From Pseudomonadota bacterium (lineage in GTDB: Bacteria > Pseudomonadota > Gammaproteobacteria > Burkholderiales > UBA9220): a stretch of DNA of 62,204 nt. The stretch lies in assembly GCA_021845865.1 (NCBI GenBank), contig JAJZVC010000014.1:1-62204 (forward strand), in the 5' to 3' direction. How positions within the stretch are numbered: the first letter of the stretch is position 1; each line of letters starts with the position of its first letter. The notes under the pieces were generated by a model, which ran no database searches, was not told where the DNA came from, and was given only the letters and a program-made list of their open reading frames with translations. Below are positions 31,378-38,771 of this stretch, one piece after another. A program made the translations under genes and the position numbers.

Positions 31378-31617
31378 TCAGGGAACGAGTAACTGGTAAA
31401 CCGGGACTTTTAACGCTACTGCAAGTTTCTCGAGATTGTCCACGGAAATATTCCGCATCCCCCGCTCCACGTGCGCGACAAATGTCCGGTGAAGGCTGGA
31501 CTCCAGCGCCAAATCCTCTTGTGACCAATTACGCTCGGCCCGCAGACGCTTGAGGTTGCGGGCGAGAATTTGCCTTGCACTGGGCTGGTTCTGTTCATGA
31601 TTTTGGGAATTCCCCAT
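31378..31617 (-). CDS. XRE-family transcriptional regulator
   Basis: A 79-aa protein made almost wholly of one lambda-repressor-like helix-turn-helix (ARNLKRLRAERNWSQEDLALESSLHRTFVAHVERGMRNISVDNLEKLAVAL). It is divergent from the exported-protein pair, with an 85-bp gap containing a hairpin GCCCCG/CGGGGC at 31619-31636. Likely to control the cargo or its own promoter; no effector domain is present. Confidence 0.88.
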   Translation of the reverse strand: MGNSQNHEQNQPSARQILARNLKRLRAERNWSQEDLALESSLHRTFVAHVERGMRNISVDNLEKLAVALKVPVYQLLVP

Positions 31618-31702
31618 GGCCCCGATGATGCGGGGCAGATGCTTTTACGTCAGCCGCGTTTAAGTCACAATATAGCTTCTCTACATTTGGAGGAGAAGCA
31701 TT

Positions 31703-32545
31703 ATGGCGGCATACAAAACACAGCTAACATTGCCCTGCCTGATGGTCATGGCAACTCTAAGTTTCGCCGGCAACGCCAGCGCCTGGGGCATCAATAATCT
31801 CCTCACCCCGATACTCAAGGAAGGTGGCCGAGTAGTTTCCGGCGCACTGGGCCCCAGCAAGGAAGAACGGGACCGCCAGATCACCGAAGCCCTCCAGCGG
31901 CAATACGATCCTGCGAGAAATCAAGAAGCCTTCGAAGCCATGTTGGCGCAGTCCGGCATGTCTGAAGAAGAAAAGGCCGATGCCCGCAAACGCTATGAAG
32001 CACGTATGAGAGCCGCACAGTCCGAGGTTGGCCAGCAGGTGGCCGCTCAGCGTGCCCATTCCGAAGCCATGGCCGGATCGGCTGCCGACCGTATTGTGCG
32101 GGGTGCAGTGGGCCAAAATATGGCCATCGATGCAGCAACCGCCGCCACCCGGCTTCCTGGCCAAGCAACTGGAATGAATGCCGTAACCGGTGCAGCAGAA
32201 GCAGCGGCCAAAACCGGCGTAATCCAGGCGGCCACGAAAGACACGGTTCAAGAGGCGGAGGAAAAAGCCAAAGCTGGTTCCACCGGACAAAACTCGGTAG
32301 AAAAGCCCGTGTCCGAACCGGTGAGTGCCGGGATGCTCAGTAAAGATTCCGCCACCGTGCGCCAGGGCAACGAAATCGACGTGCGCCCTGGGGCTTCCAA
32401 TGCCGAGGCCTTTGCTTCGGCGATGAAGATGTTCGCCGGCATAGGACGCCCAAATCGCCAAGCGGCCAATGCCGCCGCCGACAACAAGCCAGCAGAAGCG
32501 CCGGCCGCGAACGCATCTGGTCAAGTATCCGAGGTCGCGCAGTGA
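31703..32545 (+). CDS. Exported Ala-rich protein of unknown function
   Basis: A 280-aa protein with a signal peptide (about residues 1-27, ending GNASA) and then a helical, Ala/Gln/Glu-rich body of low complexity. The segment GSAADRIVRGAVGQNMAIDAATAATRLPG is membrane-compatible but not strongly hydrophobic. Preceded by a strong GGAGGAG ribosome site. The last bases overlap the next gene (GTGA), so the two are probably made together. I do not recognise the family. Confidence 0.7.
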   Translation: MAAYKTQLTLPCLMVMATLSFAGNASAWGINNLLTPILKEGGRVVSGALGPSKEERDRQITEALQRQYDPARNQEAFEAMLAQSGMSEEEKADARKRYEARMRAAQSEVGQQVAAQRAHSEAMAGSAADRIVRGAVGQNMAIDAATAATRLPGQATGMNAVTGAAEAAAKTGVIQAATKDTVQEAEEKAKAGSTGQNSVEKPVSEPVSAGMLSKDSATVRQGNEIDVRPGASNAEAFASAMKMFAGIGRPNRQAANAAADNKPAEAPAANASGQVSEVAQ

Positions 32546-33759
32546 TCTCCCGTGCGTCAACGTCCGCAGTATCGTGCTGCTGCACGTTGGCTGCGATTCT
32601 GTGTGCAATCAGCATTCCATCATTAGCCGCTGCCGACACCGGCAACTGGAGGGTGGCAAACGACCTCGGGACCGACGGCATGAGTTTCTGCCTGGTCGGC
32701 GAAAACGACCAGTGGACATGGCAGCAGGAGTGCACCCCGGAGAAGCAGCCGACCGCGGAACGGGTCTTCGTGTCCCTGGGGCAGAAGGTGATCTGGCTCG
32801 GCGCTGGTACGCCGAGCTCCAAAGCCGAATCCAACCTGGAAAAGCAGCGGAAGCGCCAGTACGGATCCAGCGGCACCTACGAATGCTTCTACGGCGTGTT
32901 CGGCGCCAGTGATCGGGAGAAAAACGGCTACACCATCTGTTCTTCTGCCTTCGCTGAATCCAGAACTGGCGCTGGCGAGGCTGTGGTCGGCAATCTCTTC
33001 AATGTCGTCGTAGGCACAACCCGCCTGCGCAAGGGGGTAAATAAGGTCGCCCTATTGGAAGCGGCGGACAAGTCAGGACTGCTGGCCCACCTCGACCAGG
33101 TAGCGGCTGATAAGGCGAATGCCGCAAAAGATCGGGCCTATGCCGAATACCGACAGGCCTTCGAAACAGCCTCTACTTCTGTAGATTTCCTCCGGTTCAT
33201 CAAGAAGTACAGCAAAGAAGACCCCGATGGTCTCGTCCCCCAGGCGAAAGAGAAAATGCAACTCGTCGCCGCACGTGAGGAGGCAGAGGATAAGGCCAGA
33301 AGGTACGAGGACTATAAGCGGCAATTCAGCGAGGGAAAAACCGCCCTGGATATGGAAAACTTCATTCAGCGGTACAGTCAGAATGATCCCGACGGCTTGG
33401 TGCCAAAGGCCATGAAAAAGCGTGATGTCCTCGCGCGCCAGGAAGAAGCAGCTCAGCGGCAGCAACGGGAAAAAACTCTGGCACAGATGAAGGCTTTCCA
33501 GAGGGGCCTTCACACCGGGACGGAAACCAACTGCGGACCCGTGGTCGAACTGAAGCCCCCATTGGCAAAAATCTACTTTCCCGTTCCCAATTACGGTAAC
33601 GAGCACTGGTTGCGGATCGACGAACTTTATCCCTCATGGGCCACGGGTTGTCGATTTGTAAATGGCCGCTACCAGCCCCCGGAGGGAAGTTATATCGCGG
33701 AGAGAAGCAGGGAGCTATTGATCAGGGGCGTAGACAGAATATTAGGAAATCCCCATTAG
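32542..33759 (+). CDS. Exported protein with two internal repeats
   Basis: A 405-aa protein. The signal peptide is about residues 1-31, then a Cys-containing N-domain (Cys 50, 64, 115, 133) that may form disulfides. Two copies of a roughly 39-residue unit occupy about 200-238 and 255-293, each with the core F...KYS.(E/N)DPDGLVP.A..K, embedded in a charged coiled coil. The C-domain (VELKPPLAKIYFPVPNYGNEHWLRIDELYP) is distinct. The start is GTG at 32542. No family recognised; a periplasmic or surface location is inferred from the signal only. Confidence 0.75.
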   Translation: MISRASTSAVSCCCTLAAILCAISIPSLAAADTGNWRVANDLGTDGMSFCLVGENDQWTWQQECTPEKQPTAERVFVSLGQKVIWLGAGTPSSKAESNLEKQRKRQYGSSGTYECFYGVFGASDREKNGYTICSSAFAESRTGAGEAVVGNLFNVVVGTTRLRKGVNKVALLEAADKSGLLAHLDQVAADKANAAKDRAYAEYRQAFETASTSVDFLRFIKKYSKEDPDGLVPQAKEKMQLVAAREEAEDKARRYEDYKRQFSEGKTALDMENFIQRYSQNDPDGLVPKAMKKRDVLARQEEAAQRQQREKTLAQMKAFQRGLHTGTETNCGPVVELKPPLAKIYFPVPNYGNEHWLRIDELYPSWATGCRFVNGRYQPPEGSYIAERSRELLIRGVDRILGNPH

Positions 33760-33773
33760 CCAGTGTCTAAACA

Positions 33774-33802
33774 AAAACCCCGGAGAATCATCACCGGGGT
33801 TC
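33774..33802 (-). terminator. Terminator after the right-hand cargo genes
   Basis: The stem CCCCGG/CCGGGG with a 10-base loop is flanked by AAAAA on the left, giving a T run on the minus strand. It lies between the two convergent cargo groups and can serve the minus-strand genes. Confidence 0.75.
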
Positions 33803-33817
33803 CTCACAACGACGCCG

Positions 33818-34636
33818 TCAGCGAGGTAGAGGGGGCCACTGGCCTCGGATGTCGCCCCGACCCCAAGAAGGCGGCGCCGACGGGTTGTCGGCTGGCTCCA
33901 CGATCATCCGCCGCAGCCGTTCGATCTGTTCCGCCGAGACGTGTGGAATCATTGCAACGTGCTCCTTGTCGTAGTCGTTCCACACCATAAGAACATTCGT
34001 TCTGACGTCGTGGCGCAGGGTCGCCTTGTAGAGTGCGATGTAGTCCACTGCCATCCGCGTGCCGTCAGTGTGAAACTGTTCAAGCGAAAGATACCCCCTG
34101 TTATTGGAGTCAAATACGCGTAGCCACCAGTCGCCGAGCTGTAGGGTCCGCTCTCCAATTGATCCAAGACGGGCGTTTGCGGCAAGCATGTTCTGCCTGA
34201 AATCACCGCTCCAGCCGAGCGCCCCCATAGAATCGCCACCTGAATCCAGCGCGGCCATGAACTGCTCGGCCAGCGCGTAATAGTCGTCGGAACTTGCAAG
34301 CTCAAGGAGTTCGATCGGTGCGCAGAAAGGCAATCCTTCATCATCGGGATCGTTAGGGTTTTCGACTAGTGCCGTGGAGACAAAAAAGCCTTGCACCGTT
34401 GTGCCCTCTCCACATCTGTCGATCAGCAGCGGCTTACCATCCCAGGACTCCAGCCGCTTTCCGAAGGCCCAGACGCCTTCGCCCGCGGTCCGATAGTATC
34501 GCCATGTCGCGGCATCCGTGGATGCTTGTGGCCACCACATACGGCGTAGTCCGTACGCGGGGCTCATCACCATGGGCGACCAGATGCTGCCATGTATCAG
34601 CGCCGAACAACCGGGCGACGAGTTCCTGCGCGACAT
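33818..34636 (-). pseudogene. C-terminal part of a frameshifted cargo gene
   Basis: This frame is open from 34636, but only from about 34540 down does it read like protein (STDAATWRYYRTAGEGVWAFGKRLESWDGKPLL). Before that it is a shadow of the N-terminal part in another frame. The good part has acidic segments (NPNDPDDEGLPF) and the aromatic NDYDKEHVAMIPHVSAEQIERLRRMI. No start codon with a ribosome site exists at the junction. The two halves together would make about 500 aa. It may be a true frameshift, a programmed one, or a sequencing error. Confidence 0.55.
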
Positions 34637-35288
34637 GGCGCTTCACGGGAATTTCCAGCGATGCCATCGCCAACATCATGGCGGTTGCCCAATTGGCCGG
34701 AAAGGGCAGCAGCAGATTTCCCCGAGGTTCTTCGTGAGGGTCTCGACCAAGGCGAAATTCGATGGACGCGAAACCCGGCAAGGACCGGAGCTTGGCCTCC
34801 ATGCGCTCGTTCTCGCCATGGACACGGACCCCCTTAAGGGCGTTTTGAAGCCGCTGGCAATGTTTGGGCTGGTAGGCCTCGAAACGCATCCGGCGGATGT
34901 CCGCAAAAATCTTGTCGCGCACCCTCAAGCGGATTCCGTCTGGAAGCCGATCAACATCGGTCGGAAAGATGCGCTCGCGGTCGCAAATCTCCAAGACAGA
35001 GGCTAGAGCATCGGTCAAGGTAGGCGCAGCCTGAAGCGGGTACCTCGACAGGTCGCAGTCCACTTCGCCGGTGATGACAGCGTGCCAATCGGAGGTGTCC
35101 TCTTTTTCGAGCAGCCACCCAGCAGCCAGGTAATCGATGTCGTCGAATCGATCTAGCAGCACCTTCTGCAGGGCCTGCTGCTCTGGAACCGGCATCCCAT
35201 GCTTCGCGAGATACCGCGCAATGCGGTGAGCACCAAAACTATAGAAGTTACCCGGGCCTTCGGGAAAGGGAGGGATATTGCTGGACAT
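34434..35288 (-). CDS. N-terminal part of a frameshifted cargo gene
   Basis: Coding quality is good from ATG 35288 (MSSNIPPFPEGPGNFYSFGAHRIARYLAKHG) to about 34540 (HGDEPRVRTTPYVVATS), after which the frame looks random to its stop. A GGAG ribosome site precedes the ATG. A short motif, AQELVARLFGADTWQHL, resembles the ALDEAAREAGYHNFRHA motif in the DUF5623-like cargo protein, suggesting a shared small helical domain (inference). No enzymatic motif seen. Confidence 0.6.
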   Translation of the reverse strand: MSSNIPPFPEGPGNFYSFGAHRIARYLAKHGMPVPEQQALQKVLLDRFDDIDYLAAGWLLEKEDTSDWHAVITGEVDCDLSRYPLQAAPTLTDALASVLEICDRERIFPTDVDRLPDGIRLRVRDKIFADIRRMRFEAYQPKHCQRLQNALKGVRVHGENERMEAKLRSLPGFASIEFRLGRDPHEEPRGNLLLPFPANWATAMMLAMASLEIPVKRHVAQELVARLFGADTWQHLVAHGDEPRVRTTPYVVATSIHGCRDMAILSDRGRRRLGLRKAAGVLGW

Positions 35289-35592
35289 CATTTTCTCCAA
35301 TTCTGAGCGCTATTGGTCCTGGTGTGCGCATTCCAGAGCAACGCTCGATGGAAAATGATGTGACTCGGAGGAAGGGTCCTGATTCGCCTTATCGCTATCG
35401 CGATGCGCACTGGCTGGTATCGGACAACCGGTTCATATGTTATCCGATTCGGCAAACAACGCAAGTGCGGTTGATCAATCCACGTCGGTTGCCGTGCGAC
35501 GACGACGATTCTCGCAGAAAAGGCCTGACAACCTGCATCTGAGCTGAGCCTTGTGACGCCCATAAGGCGCCGCTAGACAGCCGTTTCGCTTT
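35289..35592. other. Cargo intergenic region without a convincing gene
   Basis: About 300 bases between the frameshifted gene and the GIY-YIG-like gene. Short frames exist on both strands (35324-35542 plus; 35288-35563 minus) but neither has a ribosome site or protein-like composition. A weak stem (GGCGCC/GGGCGTC) lies near 35560 just after the stop of the GIY-YIG-like gene. Confidence 0.4.
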
Positions 35593-36738
35593 TTAGCTTT
35601 CACCCCAAGGCAGGGCATGTAAAAACGTTTCCCTTTCAGTGGGACTATATAGCGCGAAGCGTGGGTAATGGGCGTGAGTCATCTCAGTGATATATTGCTG
35701 AGCCTCTGCGGCTGAGATGCCTGTTTCTCTGCGCCATTCTGGCGATTGCAGACGGCCTAGCACTTCAGAGCTAAAGGACTCTTCTGGTGTGGGGGCGGGG
35801 GCATGTGTTGAAAAAAGCTGGCTCCCAAAATTCGCGGTATTTATCTCTACAATCAGGCCTGTTAGATCCAAGGAAAACAACTTCTTCAGTGTCTTCAGCT
35901 TCTTGCTGTTCTCTGTTCTGAAAGAGTCTTTGTGCATGATGTTGTATTTCGGCTTGAAATGGTTGATCAAAGCCGCTTCCGCCAGCGTAATACGCGTCTT
36001 CCTGTCCAGGCGGATATCACGAACCTTCATGAGATGTTGGACCTCCTCCTCCTGCGAGGCCGTAGGTTCGACAGAAAAATCTCCGGCCGTGGAGATGATG
36101 TTGTTCGAATGCTCATATCGAAACATGAGCAACAGGATTTCATCGTGTGGGTTTTGTTCGGCGGACTCAGCCAATATGCGCTGCAGCGTCGAGTGCTTCG
36201 AGAGGCGGTCTATCGCCAGTCGTTTTCCAGTCTGTCCGTAGCCTTGCCCGATATAGAGCACCTCAAGGTTCGTATTCCTGCCAAGGCTGTGCCGTGAATT
36301 TGCAATCAGAACATGCGCCGGTATATTCGCCTTACGGTAGAGTTGATCGGCCACCACCACATCATGCCCAAAGACATTTGGCGTGGCTGCATCGATAAAA
36401 TTCCACTGGGCCCCTTCATCGTCGAACAAATGATGTTTTTGGGAGAACGGAAATTCCTCATATGTAAATTCGTCACCGTGTAGCCGAAAGTTGCCATATA
36501 GGAGACCGCCGGAAACACGCAGTGAATGAGGGCAGACGCTGATTCTTCTACGCCGGCCTATGACGTATATGTTGCACCCTTCCAGGGCTTCTCTGATCTT
36601 CTCATTTTTCTGGTGCTGATAGAGATCGCATGGGCGCAAAACTGATGCCCCACCGGAGAATAGGTGAAGCCCTGCTTCCGCCATAAATTTCCGCCGAACG
36701 GGACCAGGGTCTTCATCTTTGGGAGCCAAAATTTCCAT
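35593..36738 (-). CDS. GIY-YIG-like nuclease domain protein
   Basis: A 381-aa protein from ATG 36738 (MEILAPKDEDPGPVRRKF), preceded by AAGGAA nine bases upstream. The frame is open up to 36831, but that part contains a 10-bp perfect palindrome and looks intergenic. Residues about 158-266 fit a GIY-YIG pattern: VLYIGQGYG (YIG at 162-164), RLAIDRLSKHST (His 182), LAEAALINHFKPKYN (Glu 254, Asn 266). The GIY half of the first motif is not clear. Such domains cut DNA in repair, homing or restriction. The N-terminal 150 residues match nothing I know. Confidence 0.65.
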   Translation of the reverse strand: MEILAPKDEDPGPVRRKFMAEAGLHLFSGGASVLRPCDLYQHQKNEKIREALEGCNIYVIGRRRRISVCPHSLRVSGGLLYGNFRLHGDEFTYEEFPFSQKHHLFDDEGAQWNFIDAATPNVFGHDVVVADQLYRKANIPAHVLIANSRHSLGRNTNLEVLYIGQGYGQTGKRLAIDRLSKHSTLQRILAESAEQNPHDEILLLMFRYEHSNNIISTAGDFSVEPTASQEEEVQHLMKVRDIRLDRKTRITLAEAALINHFKPKYNIMHKDSFRTENSKKLKTLKKLFSLDLTGLIVEINTANFGSQLFSTHAPAPTPEESFSSEVLGRLQSPEWRRETGISAAEAQQYITEMTHAHYPRFALYSPTERETFLHALPWGES

Positions 36739-36797
36739 AGTTTCTGATTCCTTCAAGTGGATCGGATCGTAATCCAATTGCAGAGGACGTATGGCAG

Positions 36798-36823
36798 ATG
36801 GCGCCGAGTTTGCGGCGCCATCT
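36798..36823. other. 10-bp-arm palindrome before the GIY-YIG-like gene
   Basis: GATGGCGCCG and CGGCGCCATC are perfect arms around six bases. It lies between the DUF5623-like gene and the likely true start of the next gene. It may be an operator or an attenuating hairpin. No T run follows on the minus strand. Confidence 0.5.
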
Positions 36824-36830
36824 GCCATCA

Positions 36831-38153
36831 TTACGACCAGGTCTGCATTGACTTGATCGCCAAGTCCAACTTATTGAAGAGCACACGTAACGGACGGCAA
36901 TCTGGGTATTGCTTGCCTAGTATTCCCTTAACCCGCTGCAGATTCTCAAGGTGCCGTATCCGCTCGGCAGGAAGGATAGAGCGCCGATCTGCTGCGGGGG
37001 TTTCGCGGTAATAGAGGTTGAAGAATTGCTCGTTCGGCAACTCGGAATCGTTGTACTCACGTTGAACCCACTCATCGAGCTCGCTACGGACTGCGTTGAC
37101 TCGGTTGTATACCCCTTTCCGGTGATAGGAGGCTACCAGCACGGACTTGAGTAATGTTCCGACTTCAGCGTGGGCATCAACTGACATGCTGCCCTTTGGC
37201 CGGCGTTGCGAACCAACGAAAGTTTGGATGTACTCGACGGTATTTCTTTGTCCACTCTGTTTGGGCGACTGGTTGGGTTTCCGCTGTTTTTCCGCCTCGT
37301 CGGCTTTCGCAATTGTTCCAGGACTGACAAAGTATGGAATGGTAGGCATAGACTCACCATTCCACGCGCAGGATACAATTGGCGCCGGCAGTTTGTTGAG
37401 CGCTGTGACAATGGGCTCCAGCGGTATTCCTTTCTCCGCGCTAGAAAACAAAAAGAGCCGCGAGCCCCCATCCGGGTTGTACATGCCAGCCCATTCGGGC
37501 TTAACCATCGCATAGCCATGACGCTGTGCCCACATGGCCCGCTTCTCTGCCTGGTGCTCCACAGCCTTTTCATAGGGCTCGTCAGCCAGGACGTAGCGCT
37601 TGGTATTGCGGTCATACCAGACGCCATAGTGATCCATCCCCGGCACCTTGTTGTCCCACGTTCCGCCTGGCAGAGCTCTTGTATATCCGTTAGAAGGCCG
37701 CAGCTTCGTTGCATCCATGAACTGCAGCGTACGCGCTGCTGCGCAGACCATGTCACGTGCCCGGGATTGTGACTGGACCAAGGAAAGCCCAACCAAATGA
37801 TCGGGTCCCTCCGAGTGGAACCTACCAAGCGCTCGGTCATTGCCCAATTGAGAAGGAGTGACGAGGTCGCCCCATGGCTCTGAGATCCAGATACTCAGGG
37901 TTTCCCGGCCATCGCCACCTGCTTCACGGTCTCTCCAATATGCTGTGATGTAAACACGGTGCTTGGGACGCCCATGTCTTGGTTGGGTGCCAGGGCCCAT
38001 TGTGTTCTTCGCATGGCGGAAATTATGGTATCCCGCTTCGCGAGCAGCCTCATCCAAGGCCTGTGTATGCTTAATGCCTTTCTCGGTCTTAATCGACTTC
38101 GCAAGGCTCTTGATGCCGCCCATAGTGGACGGACGAATGGTGTTATTCGGCAT
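36831..38153 (-). CDS. DUF5623-like protein
   Basis: A 440-aa protein. The N-terminus MPNNTIRPSTMGGIKSLAKSIKTEKGIKHTQALDEAAREAGYHNFRHAKN is the pattern I associate with DUF5623 proteins, which occur on plasmids and mobile elements. It continues with VYITAYWRDREAGGDGRETLSIWISEPWGDLV and a basic C-terminal third. No catalytic motif known. GGGAG precedes the ATG. First gene of the minus-strand cargo group, next to the right transposon end. Confidence 0.65.
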   Translation of the reverse strand: MPNNTIRPSTMGGIKSLAKSIKTEKGIKHTQALDEAAREAGYHNFRHAKNTMGPGTQPRHGRPKHRVYITAYWRDREAGGDGRETLSIWISEPWGDLVTPSQLGNDRALGRFHSEGPDHLVGLSLVQSQSRARDMVCAAARTLQFMDATKLRPSNGYTRALPGGTWDNKVPGMDHYGVWYDRNTKRYVLADEPYEKAVEHQAEKRAMWAQRHGYAMVKPEWAGMYNPDGGSRLFLFSSAEKGIPLEPIVTALNKLPAPIVSCAWNGESMPTIPYFVSPGTIAKADEAEKQRKPNQSPKQSGQRNTVEYIQTFVGSQRRPKGSMSVDAHAEVGTLLKSVLVASYHRKGVYNRVNAVRSELDEWVQREYNDSELPNEQFFNLYYRETPAADRRSILPAERIRHLENLQRVKGILGKQYPDCRPLRVLFNKLDLAIKSMQTWS

Positions 38154-38382
38154 GACAATCTCCCGGCCCCTGACGAAACGTCACCCGTCTACCGCCTCTG
38201 GAACCATGAAAATTGCCAGAAGTGGGAAGTATCGGCAGTGCTGTCAACAGCTTTGCTATGACGGGTGGCTGGCTTCTGCCTGAAGCCGAAGCCTAGTATG
38301 CCAGAGAATTGTCAGCGGGGAAAATGAGTGGAAAAATTGGCACTTACGTCGATGGCACGCCATGAAAAGCACATAAGGTCCA

Positions 38383-38482
38383 ACATTACGCACTTCCAAT
38401 CACGTCCAGTTGGAATGACTGTAATTCAACATTGTGGGTAACTGGCGCTTATCCTGCATTCCACACTAAATTCCGGATACCC
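38383..38482. repeat. Right terminal inverted repeat and subterminal repeats
   Basis: Read inward on the minus strand the end is GGGTATCCGGAATTTAGTG. Related motifs follow: GTGTGGAATG (about 38462), ATGTTGAATT (about 38430), GATTGGAAGTG (about 38399), ATGTTGGACC (about 38384). The core TGTKGAA matches the left end. The remaining part of 38154-38382 shows no gene. Confidence 0.7.
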
Positions 38483-38490
38483 ATTTTTTG
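38483..38490. repeat. Right target-site duplication ATTTTTTG
   Basis: An exact copy of 29729-29736, directly outside the right inverted repeat. Confidence 0.92.
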
Positions 38491-38644
38491 AGCACGGAAA
38501 AAAAGTCCCTTTCCATACACCGAGTTGTAGATTCATCAAAGTTTTTTCAACAAAGTTATCCACAATTTTTGTGGAAACCCATCGATGTACGTAATAGTCA
38601 ATGCGTATTTACTCGAATGAGCAAAAAATGTCACGTTGGCCAAA

Positions 38645-38680
38645 AAAACAAAAGGGCTAGCTTAACGCTAACCCTTTTGT
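38645..38680 (-). terminator. Terminator after the tRNA
   Basis: AAAAGGG.TAGC pairs with GCTA.CCCTTTT around a short loop, followed on the minus strand by TTTTGTTTTTTT. It ends the rpoD-tRNA side of the unit. Confidence 0.8.
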
Positions 38681-38684
38681 GGAT

Positions 38685-38761
<77 letters not shown>

Positions 38762-38771
38762 GGTGGTAAGC

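Larger units (their letters stand above)
29737..38482 (+). mobile_element. 8.7-kb ISL3-family transposon with cargo
   Basis: The element is bounded by GGGTATCCGGAAT at 29737 and its inverse complement ending at 38482, flanked by the perfect 8-bp duplication ATTTTTTG. It holds an ISL3 transposase at the left end and seven cargo reading frames: an XRE regulator, two exported proteins, and a minus-strand group with a frameshifted gene, a GIY-YIG-like protein and a DUF5623-like protein. ISL3 elements with passenger genes are known (ISPpu12 type), but this cargo is not one I recognise. Its base composition is visibly lower in G+C than both flanks. The perfect target duplication suggests insertion as one unit and fairly recently. 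Confidence 0.9.

Noticed and set aside
29737-31400. A plain ISL3 insertion sequence ending soon after the transposase
   Set aside because: No inverse copy of GGGTATCCGGAAT exists near 31330-31400; the only matching end with an exact target duplication is at 38482.
35288-35563. 91-codon minus-strand frame in the cargo gap
   Set aside because: No ribosome site, Arg/Ile/Pro-rich noise-like composition, and it overlaps the next gene's start.
38556-38564. Perfect DnaA box TTATCCACA near the tRNA
   Set aside because: A single box with no cluster, no AT-rich unwinding region and no dnaA/dnaN/gyrB nearby; not enough for an origin.
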